DNA from: Saprospiraceae bacterium
GTDB lineage: Bacteria; Bacteroidota; Bacteroidia; Chitinophagales; Saprospiraceae
Assembly (NCBI GenBank): GCA_022844565.1
Contig: JALHLK010000044.1
Location: 1 to 40,831 of the forward strand
Length of the DNA: 40,831 nt
Direction: 5' to 3'
The translations under genes were made by a program, and so were the position numbers. Under the pieces are notes generated by a model. It was not told the origin of the DNA, ran no database searches, and was given only the letters and a program-made list of their open reading frames with translations. Positions 33,357 through 40,831 of the stretch are shown here, one piece after another (position 1 is the stretch's first letter; each line of letters begins with the position of its first letter).

Positions 33357-36300
33357 TTATTCAATCACAATCATTTTTCTTTGTTCACTATAATTTCCTG
33401 ATTCTATCTTATAGATGACGGTACCCCTAGCTCCATTCAGTTGTTCACGAGTGATTCTAAATACGTTTTCGCCGGCTTCCTCGTTTGACGCATAAGTTCG
33501 TATTATTCTGCCATATGCATCCATTAATGTTAATTTCACTGCTCCAGATTGCGGCAATGTGTAGTTGATCATTGTACTTGCTTTCCATGGATTTGGCTCG
33601 TTTTGGCTTAATTTGAAAACGTTAGGTCGAATATCTTTGCGCATTTCCAATATGATTGTAGTTCGCTCCATCTTTGTTCCTATATATGCTTCTGCCCCTG
33701 TCACTTCGCTTGTGATTTGTAATGCATTTGATAATTGCTGATCCTTTGTAGCTCTGAATTTCATTCGCATTACTTCACTACCTTGTGCCACTGTTGTACC
33801 ATTTGCAGATGCCCAGCTCATTGTGGTCTTGACTTTGCTGATTTTACCTATGTGGTCAGCTGTCATCTCTATCGCTCTACCGTCTATGCTTACTAACTCC
33901 ATACCTTCGTGGCTTAAGGTCAGCTGCATACCGTGTACTTCGTTGAATTGTTCTGCAGTGAGCGATATTTCTATTTCTTCACCTGCTTTCATTGCTCTAT
34001 CTTCCACACTTAGTCTCAATCCTGCACTTCTGGGCTGTGTAAATATACTGGTCAAATTAGCACTCGCTGTACCGTCTACATCTCCAATTTTTACTCCAAT
34101 AAAGTTATTATTTGTGGATGATGTAGTTAAGGATGTATGGCTGATCTCATCTTTGAACGGCCATGGGCTGTTAGTAATACTATACTTTCCGTCCACAAAA
34201 ATCCAGCTAGGCATATTCTCAAATTTGGTCGCCATGCCTAATACTAACTTTCTGATTTCTACAATATCACTAACTCTGATCGTTTGATCTCCGTTTGCAT
34301 CAGCTGCAATCAACTTATATGGACTATCTAATTTTTTAATGCCCAAAATATGCCTTTGAATCTGTACTAAGTCCAAGGTATTGACTCCATTAATATGATC
34401 AGTGTCTTTTTTGGGTGTCATGGCATAATTCACACCAATTGGCATGTTAGTAAATACATAGTTACCTTCCTTGTTAGTTGTCGATACTATTGGAAATTCG
34501 GGCAAATCTGCCTTTAAAATTACTTCTACTTCTTGCATCACTAGCGAGGCTGCTGTAGCGATAGAACCGCTTATGGAAACTAAGGAACCTACTCCACATC
34601 CGCCTTGATTATCGATCAATGTCAATCTTGTACTGCAGAAGTCACTGCCTTGTGTTGTTCCTGACTTGAAGCTTCTAAGATCCCATACACGCATTTCAGC
34701 GTTAATTGGTTGACCAATTCTATTGCCTGCCTTGCATCCAAAATTCATTCCAGAAGTACCTCCTAACAACTCTCGTAAATTAGGTTGTACTGTTCCATTT
34801 GGAAGAGTAGGTCTTTGCGTTACCTTTACCTGCGGATACCATAGTTGTGCCTTTCCCTCTTCATAGAGTTTTTTTGCGGCTTCTTCTCCCGAAGAGGTTC
34901 CTGATACTGTTTTCATAGCTAAAAAATTGCCAAACCCCGTGAAGTAATGCTCAAACGTCAAGTGATTTTGATCCACGCTTGGGTGCTCTGCTTGACCTCC
35001 TCTGTTAAATGTGAATAGCATCACACCTGTCCCACAATTGGTAAAAGAACCCTTGTCAAAATCTTTTGCCCACAACTCTACTAAACCATTCTTCATCACA
35101 GCACTACTTAAGCTTATGCAATATGGGGTAACTGCCTTCGCCCTTATTGTTATATTGGCGTTACATTCACTCAAGTTGCCACAATCATCTTTTACAGAAT
35201 ATCTAACAGTGTATAGTCCAGGTGTAAGCGGAGCTTTCAAACCTATGCCGTTAAAGATAAAAACAGGGTTGGATCCCTTCAAATTGACTATTTCTCTAAT
35301 AGGTGAAGTCACTGGAATGTTCCCAATATTTTGTCCTTCATAAATTCTTGCCCTCCAAATTAATGCTTGGCCATCATCACACAATTCATCAATAGCTGAC
35401 GGACTTAATGAAATAGGTAAAGTACAAGAAGATGACTCGATTTCAATATCTGTATCAACACATTTAGTAATAACAGGTGCAGTAGTGTCTTCAAATTTGT
35501 AAATTGTCTCTCTACAGCCAGCATTAGAGTTATCACACCAATTGATATAATCCCATCTTACCAACCATTTTTTGCAACCATCACCTATATTGTACTCTTC
35601 TATTAAAAGTTTTTTACCGAATACAGAGCATCCAACATTTTTGTAGTTGGTGTTAAATCTCGCTTGACTTCTCAAATTTTCAGCCAATGGTCCACTAGTA
35701 GGGGTAAATCCGTTAGAGGTAGCGGCCATCTTTTCTGAAGTTGCCATGGTACTGTTAGTCGCGGGCTCATTTAGATTATATTTATCGCATCCCTTATACA
35801 TATCAGCCCTTACAAGTGGTGAAAGTCTAACCGTATTTTCTAAAACATCTGCCTCGGTCAATGTGCATTTATTCCATATATGCAAACTAATCGGATGCTC
35901 CAATATTGGTTTCTGAACTAAACCTGAGAGTGTAATAATTTGTGTGCAAGTCACTGATGGAAAATTCTTAACCCTATATGTCCTTGTAAACGAACCTATA
36001 TTGCATGAATTTAAACTTCCAATATCTCTAAACTCTAATTCATATCCTCCACAAACACCCATAACTTCAGGGAGTAGTGCTTTAGATACTTTTCCTTTTA
36101 CATCGCTAAAAGGCCCAGTTGTTGATTGTATATTAAACTCTGTGATCTTACTATTATCATTTTCACAATTAAGTATTACATCAGGGCTACATGAAATCTT
36201 TGGGGTAATCTTGTCTTCAACCGAGACCGTTGTCCAAGTTTCATTAAAGTTGTCTCCCATATTGCCAAAAATCCCGTCACAGCTTGCATCATCCCACACT

Positions 36301-38930
36301 CTTAGCCATACTTTGACTTCTTTACCTACATCTTCACAACAAAAATTGACAAATTGCCCTTTGTCTGTATCTAGTATACTATCATTCAAATGAAGTGGCA
36401 CATTTTGATCAAGTCCATTAATATTTCCATTATAGGTAATATTATTATTCCAAGGCAGACCCTCAACAGTAGTATTTCCCAAATTTAAACAATGGGGTGC
36501 CATATCTTCTCTTCTGACCTCTAAATAAACATTGCCACAATTATCATAGGACCCATTGTCAACGTCTTTTGCTTTTAATGCCGCATAACCTTTTACGCTT
36601 GATGAAGACGTTAGGCTTAACACGATTTTACTTTTTACAATTGCAACAGGGGGTGTGATGTCTTTTACGTTGATATTTATATCTTTTTTAGTTTTATTTC
36701 CATTACAATCCTCTACTATATATGTTAGGGTATGATTCCCCTTTGTAAATCCTTGTACTACATATTCTGGTTGTAAGCCACTGACTGATAGGCCTCCAGG
36801 AGGAATAACATACCATTTTAATTTTGAAACATCAGAACAATTATCTGTTATTTGCGAAGGTGAAGGAACCTTTAAATTTAAGGAACATTCATGTGCTTGC
36901 AGAGATGTCTCAATAGAAACAACATTAAAATTAGGACCTGTTGTATCTCTTAGGATAATAATTTGATTAAAAAATTTGAACTCATTCGTACAGTCATCTA
37001 AAATTGTCCATTTCCTTATTATTTTTCTTTCTTTTTCACATCCATTCTCATTTATGACGATTACTTCATCGCTATGTTTTGTAATGATGTTACAAGTCTT
37101 GTAGTCGATTAGCTGAGCATGTAAAGCTCCGTCAAGCCCCTTTGCTAAATAGGTAAAACCTCCATAAACTGACCCTTCATTATTTTCAACTACCCATTTA
37201 GATTTTAGACTGCCTAATGTATTGCGATTGTCAAATAATAACTGAATGTCTGTAGGCTCAAATTTACTATTACAATCTATTATTACTTTAGCCAAAGGTT
37301 CCTTTAAATCAGAAAGCTTCAAAGGTGAGAATTTAAAAACTTGCTTACAATTTGATTCATTGCCAAATTGATCTTTAAAAATCCATGATCTTGTGATTTC
37401 AGTTTCGCCGCAAACTTTGATAGTTTCTACATCTTTAAAATCTGCTTGAAAAACAACACAGTTTTCATAAACAAAAGGAGGCCTAGAAACTACATGCATA
37501 CTCGGGTTGGAGAAATGGTCTCTTGGTTTTTCATTTCTTACAGCATCAAGTTCATGACAAGCAAAGATTTGATTTTCAAAACAATTTTCAATTATAGGAG
37601 GTAACTTGTCCTCTACAATCATATATCCCCAGCAAGAATTATTAGAACACTTTTCCTTGATAGAGACCTTATATTTTTGCTTTCCAATTACTTTCTTTAT
37701 TGGATTATTTACTACGGTTCCATTTATATCAGTAATCAAAACCTCATAAAACTCCGAGTCATTTATATTATCAATTAAGAACAATTTAGGGTCTACATAA
37801 ACTTCACAATTTCTATCTGCCGAAACATTAATTGTACCCAAACATGCAATGCTATTTGGTTTATATGAATGTAATATAAACTCATTACTCCATCTTACAC
37901 AAGTCCCAAAATTTATTCTTACCCGATATTTTACCTCAGGCGCATTATCAGGAAGGCCAAATATATTAAAAATACCGCTAGTATTAGGTCCATCAACATC
38001 AATCCAAGTATTACCATCAAATCTTTCCAAAGTGAAGTCAGGAATATATGCTGCACCATCAAGCATCACATTCACATCTATAGTTTTTATCTCGTTTTTA
38101 CACAAATAAAGGTCATCAGGAATACCAGAGAAAGTAATATTTATAAGATCACACGAAACAGCAAACGTATATGCCGTATACGTATTAGGTATAATAGCGG
38201 CAGTAGTTGTCAATGATCCTGAAGTCAAATTAGCACCAGCATCAATCGTGCTCGGTATATCTACCCATTGACTTCCATTCCATCCCACGATACGCAGACC
38301 CATGAGCATAGCGTTGGTCAAAGTTGCGATTTGTGACACACTTCGCCAGTGAAAACTCAGACGTGTTGGCACTGAGCCATCTACATCCCAATATTCTATG
38401 GAACTCACAGCAGATATTCCTGTTTCGCGCAAGCTTCTATTGAAAGGACCACCCAAGGGAAGAGGAGGCTCGTCACCGCCCAACAAAGATGTCGTAATCG
38501 CATTGTCTGGATTGGTGAAAAAATAAGCTGCACTGATAGGATTGGTAACATTCAAAGGACTGGCAGCCATCATGGTCACTGGACCGTAAACGCCATTGTC
38601 CCCTACAGGAAAAGTAAAATTCTGATTTACATAATTTTTGACATACCCATCGACATGGGCTGCATCAGACACAACTGCTACACTCGATGTGCCTGCAAAA
38701 GAAAAATATGTCGGTATGTTTCGTTTAGTACCAACTATACCAGGAAGTACTCCACTGCCACCATTGATAAAGTGGTGTGCTCGAAATACAGCTGTCTCTC
38801 GTGGGCCGTGGATGAAGGTATTACCTAAAGTTTTACTTTGAGAATATATTGGATACAAATAACTCATAATAACACATATCAATATTGTATTAGTTATTTT
38901 TAAGAAATTATTTACCAACTTATTAGACAT
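33357..38930 (-). CDS. Giant T9SS-exported surface protein (HYR-like, CnaB/dockerin-like, cohesin-like domains)
   Basis: This 1857-residue protein has a signal peptide (about 1-30, ending YSQ) and an N-terminal domain found in this phylum's surface proteins (PTYFSFAGTSSVAVVSDAAHVDGYVKNY). Next come many Cys-rich beta modules resembling HYR or ig-like repeats (TTAPVITKC, TPPVAIVK, CTLPISLSPSAIDELCDD). A carboxypeptidase-regulatory/SdrD-B-like domain (GSIATAASLVMQEVEVILK...GNYVFTNMPIG) is followed by a dockerin-like segment (ADANGDQTIRVSDIVEIRKL) and a cohesin-like domain (LRLSVEDRAMKAGEEIEISL). It ends with a T9SS sorting domain (LSQNEPNPWKASTMINYTLP...YSEQRKMIVIE). PorQ is encoded 10 kb away. 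GC content of sampled 100-base blocks is higher at both ends than in the middle, which suggests a mosaic. Confidence 0.9.
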   Translation of the reverse strand: MSNKLVNNFLKITNTILICVIMSYLYPIYSQSKTLGNTFIHGPRETAVFRAHHFINGGSGVLPGIVGTKRNIPTYFSFAGTSSVAVVSDAAHVDGYVKNYVNQNFTFPVGDNGVYGPVTMMAASPLNVTNPISAAYFFTNPDNAITTSLLGGDEPPLPLGGPFNRSLRETGISAVSSIEYWDVDGSVPTRLSFHWRSVSQIATLTNAMLMGLRIVGWNGSQWVDIPSTIDAGANLTSGSLTTTAAIIPNTYTAYTFAVSCDLINITFSGIPDDLYLCKNEIKTIDVNVMLDGAAYIPDFTLERFDGNTWIDVDGPNTSGIFNIFGLPDNAPEVKYRVRINFGTCVRWSNEFILHSYKPNSIACLGTINVSADRNCEVYVDPKLFLIDNINDSEFYEVLITDINGTVVNNPIKKVIGKQKYKVSIKEKCSNNSCWGYMIVEDKLPPIIENCFENQIFACHELDAVRNEKPRDHFSNPSMHVVSRPPFVYENCVVFQADFKDVETIKVCGETEITRSWIFKDQFGNESNCKQVFKFSPLKLSDLKEPLAKVIIDCNSKFEPTDIQLLFDNRNTLGSLKSKWVVENNEGSVYGGFTYLAKGLDGALHAQLIDYKTCNIITKHSDEVIVINENGCEKERKIIRKWTILDDCTNEFKFFNQIIILRDTTGPNFNVVSIETSLQAHECSLNLKVPSPSQITDNCSDVSKLKWYVIPPGGLSVSGLQPEYVVQGFTKGNHTLTYIVEDCNGNKTKKDININVKDITPPVAIVKSKIVLSLTSSSSVKGYAALKAKDVDNGSYDNCGNVYLEVRREDMAPHCLNLGNTTVEGLPWNNNITYNGNINGLDQNVPLHLNDSILDTDKGQFVNFCCEDVGKEVKVWLRVWDDASCDGIFGNMGDNFNETWTTVSVEDKITPKISCSPDVILNCENDNSKITEFNIQSTTGPFSDVKGKVSKALLPEVMGVCGGYELEFRDIGSLNSCNIGSFTRTYRVKNFPSVTCTQIITLSGLVQKPILEHPISLHIWNKCTLTEADVLENTVRLSPLVRADMYKGCDKYNLNEPATNSTMATSEKMAATSNGFTPTSGPLAENLRSQARFNTNYKNVGCSVFGKKLLIEEYNIGDGCKKWLVRWDYINWCDNSNAGCRETIYKFEDTTAPVITKCVDTDIEIESSSCTLPISLSPSAIDELCDDGQALIWRARIYEGQNIGNIPVTSPIREIVNLKGSNPVFIFNGIGLKAPLTPGLYTVRYSVKDDCGNLSECNANITIRAKAVTPYCISLSSAVMKNGLVELWAKDFDKGSFTNCGTGVMLFTFNRGGQAEHPSVDQNHLTFEHYFTGFGNFLAMKTVSGTSSGEEAAKKLYEEGKAQLWYPQVKVTQRPTLPNGTVQPNLRELLGGTSGMNFGCKAGNRIGQPINAEMRVWDLRSFKSGTTQGSDFCSTRLTLIDNQGGCGVGSLVSISGSIATAASLVMQEVEVILKADLPEFPIVSTTNKEGNYVFTNMPIGVNYAMTPKKDTDHINGVNTLDLVQIQRHILGIKKLDSPYKLIAADANGDQTIRVSDIVEIRKLVLGMATKFENMPSWIFVDGKYSITNSPWPFKDEISHTSLTTSSTNNNFIGVKIGDVDGTASANLTSIFTQPRSAGLRLSVEDRAMKAGEEIEISLTAEQFNEVHGMQLTLSHEGMELVSIDGRAIEMTADHIGKISKVKTTMSWASANGTTVAQGSEVMRMKFRATKDQQLSNALQITSEVTGAEAYIGTKMERTTIILEMRKDIRPNVFKLSQNEPNPWKASTMINYTLPQSGAVKLTLMDAYGRIIRTYASNEEAGENVFRITREQLNGARGTVIYKIESGNYSEQRKMIVIE

Positions 38931-39023
38931 TAAAAAATTATTTCTATATCATCTATTTGAAACTATGTAAATGAAGTTATCCAAACTTAAAAACTAGCTA
39001 CATCAAACAATATTCTTTTCAAA

Positions 39024-40831
39024 TTAATCCAACTTTTCAATATTCAGTCCTGTACATGAAGGTACTGTATTCATATTTATAGTATTGACCCTTTGCATTC
39101 TAATTCTAATCACATCATTAGCTGAAAATTGAATAATTATACTCCTACTTGAACAAGTAGTTGACCCCCCATATGCATGAATAATTATATTAGAATTAGT
39201 TATTTCAGTTGCATTATTTTCCAACCAAAACCTACTAGATAACTCATTCAGTGAACCAATGTTTACTCCAACATTATAAGTTATTCTGTAAGTTCCAGCT
39301 TGCAAAACAGTAATTTGATTAGCAGCTAAAGTATATGCAGTACCTAAATTTATTCTTACTGTTGTTAAATCAAGCGTAGCTACCGCAGCAGTAATTGCTT
39401 GTACTCCTCCAGTTGAAAAAACATCAATAACCTTGGTTTCCAATCTCGATGAGGAGATTCTTTTCAATTGTCCTGTGGTTGGGTCTATTACTACAATGCT
39501 ATCCGTTGTAGAACCACTAGTCAGTCCTGTGATTTTCAATTTATTGCCGCCAGTTGCAAAGGTTAAGCTGTCTTTAGCGGCGACTTGGGTGATGGTGGTA
39601 GCACGATTGAGTGTTCCTCCTAATAGAATGCTATCACCACTTACGCCATTGCTCACTCCATTTGCACCTATCGTTGCCAATCTAGATGAGGAGATTCTTT
39701 TCAATTGTCCTGTGGATGGGTCGATTACTGCAATGCTATCCGTAGTAGAACCCGATACCAGACCTGTGATTTTCAATTTATTTCCGCTTGTTGCAAAGGT
39801 TAAGCTGTCTTTTGCCGCTGCTTGGGTGATGGTGGTAGCACGATTGAGTGTACCTCCTAATAGAATGCTATCACCACTTACTCCATTGCTCACTCCATTT
39901 GCACCTATCGTTGCCAATCTAGATGAGGAGATTCTTTTCAATTGTCCTGTGGTTGGGTCGATTACTGCGATGCTATCCGTAGTAGAACCCGATACCAGAC
40001 CTGTGATTTTCAATTTATTTCCGCCCGTTGCAAAGGTTAAGCTGTCTTTTGCCGCTGCTTGGGTGATGGTGGTAGCACGATTGAGTGTACCTCCGAATAG
40101 AATGCTATCACCACTTACGCCATTGCTCACTCCATTTGCACCTATCGTTGCCAATCTAGATGAGGAGATTCTTTTTATTTGTCCTGTGGTTGGATCTGTA
40201 ACTACAATGCTATCCGTTGTAGAACCCGATGCCAATCCTGTTATTTTCAATTTATTTCCGCCCGTTGCAAAGGTTAAGCTGTCTTTTGCCGCTGCTTGGG
40301 TGATGGTGGTAGCACGATTGAGTGTACCTCCTAATAGAATGCTATCACCACTTACTCCATTGCTCACTCCATTTGCACCTATCGTTGCCAATCTAGATGA
40401 GGAGATTCTTTTTAATTGTCCTGTGGTTGGATCTGTCACTACAATGCTATCCGTTGTAGAACCCGATGCCAGTCCTGTTATTTTCAATTTATTTCCGCCC
40501 GTTGCAAAGGTTAAGCTGTCTTTTGCCGCTGCTTGTGTGATCGTAGTCGCGCGATTGAGTGTGCCACCTAATAGAATGCTATCACCACTTACTCCATTAC
40601 TCACTCCATTTGCACCTATCGTGGCCAATCTAGATGAGGAGATTCTTTTCAATTGTCCTGTGGTTGGGTCGATTACTGCAATGCTATCCGTAGTAGAACC
40701 CGATGAAAGACCTGTGATTTTCAATTTATTTCCGCTTGTTGCAAAGGTTAAGCTGTCTTTTGCCGCTGCTTGTGTGATCGTAGTCGCGCGATTGAGTGTG
40801 CCACCTAATAGAATGCTATCACCACTTACTC
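39024..40831 (-). CDS. Repeat-fibre protein with C1q/TNF-like C-terminal domain (5' end outside window)
   Basis: The frame is open to the window edge at 40831, so the start is not visible. The visible part is a chain of 79-residue repeats: LKITGLxSGSTTDSIxV, then DPTTGQLKRISSSRLATIGA, then NGVSNGVSGDSILLGG, then TLNRATTITQAAAKDSLTFA. The periodic hydrophobics suggest a fibrous beta-helix or trimeric stalk like tail fibres. The last ~135 residues (VIDVFSTGGVQ...NIEKLD) resemble a C1q/TNF jelly-roll head (LQAGTYRITYNVGVN, SSRSIIIQFSANDVIRIRMQR). There is no T9SS sorting domain at this end. A role in adhesion or in a contractile-injection/phage-like fibre is possible; neither is proved. The intergenic gap to the giant gene is 93 bases. 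Confidence 0.85.
   Translation of the reverse strand, partial: VSGDSILLGGTLNRATTITQAAAKDSLTFATSGNKLKITGLSSGSTTDSIAVIDPTTGQLKRISSSRLATIGANGVSNGVSGDSILLGGTLNRATTITQAAAKDSLTFATGGNKLKITGLASGSTTDSIVVTDPTTGQLKRISSSRLATIGANGVSNGVSGDSILLGGTLNRATTITQAAAKDSLTFATGGNKLKITGLASGSTTDSIVVTDPTTGQIKRISSSRLATIGANGVSNGVSGDSILFGGTLNRATTITQAAAKDSLTFATGGNKLKITGLVSGSTTDSIAVIDPTTGQLKRISSSRLATIGANGVSNGVSGDSILLGGTLNRATTITQAAAKDSLTFATSGNKLKITGLVSGSTTDSIAVIDPSTGQLKRISSSRLATIGANGVSNGVSGDSILLGGTLNRATTITQVAAKDSLTFATGGNKLKITGLTSGSTTDSIVVIDPTTGQLKRISSSRLETKVIDVFSTGGVQAITAAVATLDLTTVRINLGTAYTLAANQITVLQAGTYRITYNVGVNIGSLNELSSRFWLENNATEITNSNIIIHAYGGSTTCSSRSIIIQFSANDVIRIRMQRVNTINMNTVPSCTGLNIEKLD
39451..40831 (-). repeat. 237-bp coding repeats (79 codons), about six units
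   Basis: The string GAGGAGATTC recurs at 39451, 39688, 39925, 40162, 40399 and 40636, every step 237. Copies differ by a few bases and fall into sub-types: the two units nearest the window end read TGTGATCGTAGTCGCGCG near 40540 and 40780, the others GGTGATGGTGGTAGCACG. The last unit toward the gene's 3' end branches into the head domain after RISSSRLE. Confidence 0.93.

Noticed and set aside
33823-34287. A 154-codon plus-strand frame inside the giant surface protein gene (others at 35011-35343 and 35944-36393)
   Set aside because: They are antisense shadows of a continuous 1857-codon gene with signal peptide and sorting domain; no ribosome site or family is seen.

Overview
The window looks like a chromosomal segment of a low-GC member of the Bacteroidota, probably near the Saprospiraceae/Chitinophagales. 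The reasons are: a PorQ-type type IX secretion (T9SS) protein; a giant surface protein with a C-terminal T9SS sorting domain; a DUF2723 (GT117) membrane protein; short ssb genes; and several promoters that fit the Bacteroidota form TTG-N19-TAnnTTTG exactly. No tRNA, rRNA or CRISPR array was found. The genus assignment is inference.

Layout. 1-4.95 kb (minus): the 5' end of a group II intron sits just past a terminator hairpin, then an acyl-CoA ligase, recQ and radC. 5.0-7.3 kb (minus): five tandem ssb genes, four of them near-identical copies on a 478-bp period. 7.3-12.8 kb is an accessory zone: a remnant of a Fic-type C-terminus, a DUF1460 lipoprotein, hairpin elements, a HEPN/MNT toxin-antitoxin pair whose HEPN gene carries an in-frame stop, and a PvuRts1I/AbaSI-like modification-dependent endonuclease. 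The endonuclease lies between two copies of a ~75-bp terminator sequence that includes the last codons of the next gene, a long-chain acyl-CoA synthetase. 13.3-18.8 kb (plus): an acidic hypothetical protein, a GNAT-like protein, three tandem paralogues of an unrecognised family ending in DPRIQIKPED, and a TPR sensor histidine kinase. 19.0-22.4 kb (plus): the DUF2723 protein, a strong terminator, and a 43-residue membrane peptide gene with its own consensus promoter.

22.5-24.75 kb (minus): porQ, a MORN-repeat lipoprotein and a small membrane protein, divergent from an M28 peptidase and a PBP4-type D-Ala-D-Ala peptidase (plus, 24.8-27.8 kb). 28.1-32.3 kb (minus): a LolA-like carrier, clpX, clpP and trigger factor, the classical protein-quality-control order tig-clpP-clpX. 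32.3-33.36 kb has no intact gene but is not empty: it holds three gene fragments (DUF2807 C-terminus, P-loop ATPase N-terminus, probable polysaccharide deacetylase C-terminus) and an array of four palindromes repeated at exactly 55 bp. 33.4-38.9 kb (minus): an 1857-residue T9SS cargo protein. 39.0 kb to the end (minus): a gene of 79-residue repeats with a C1q/TNF-like C-terminal domain, cut by the window edge.

How the genes fit together. recQ, radC and the ssb array form a DNA repair/recombination block next to a decaying defence and toxin-antitoxin zone. porQ and the giant protein belong to the same export route. The best candidates for something undescribed are the three-paralogue plus histidine-kinase block, the 55-bp-phased palindrome array, the ssb amplification, and the nuclease bracketed by duplicated terminators.
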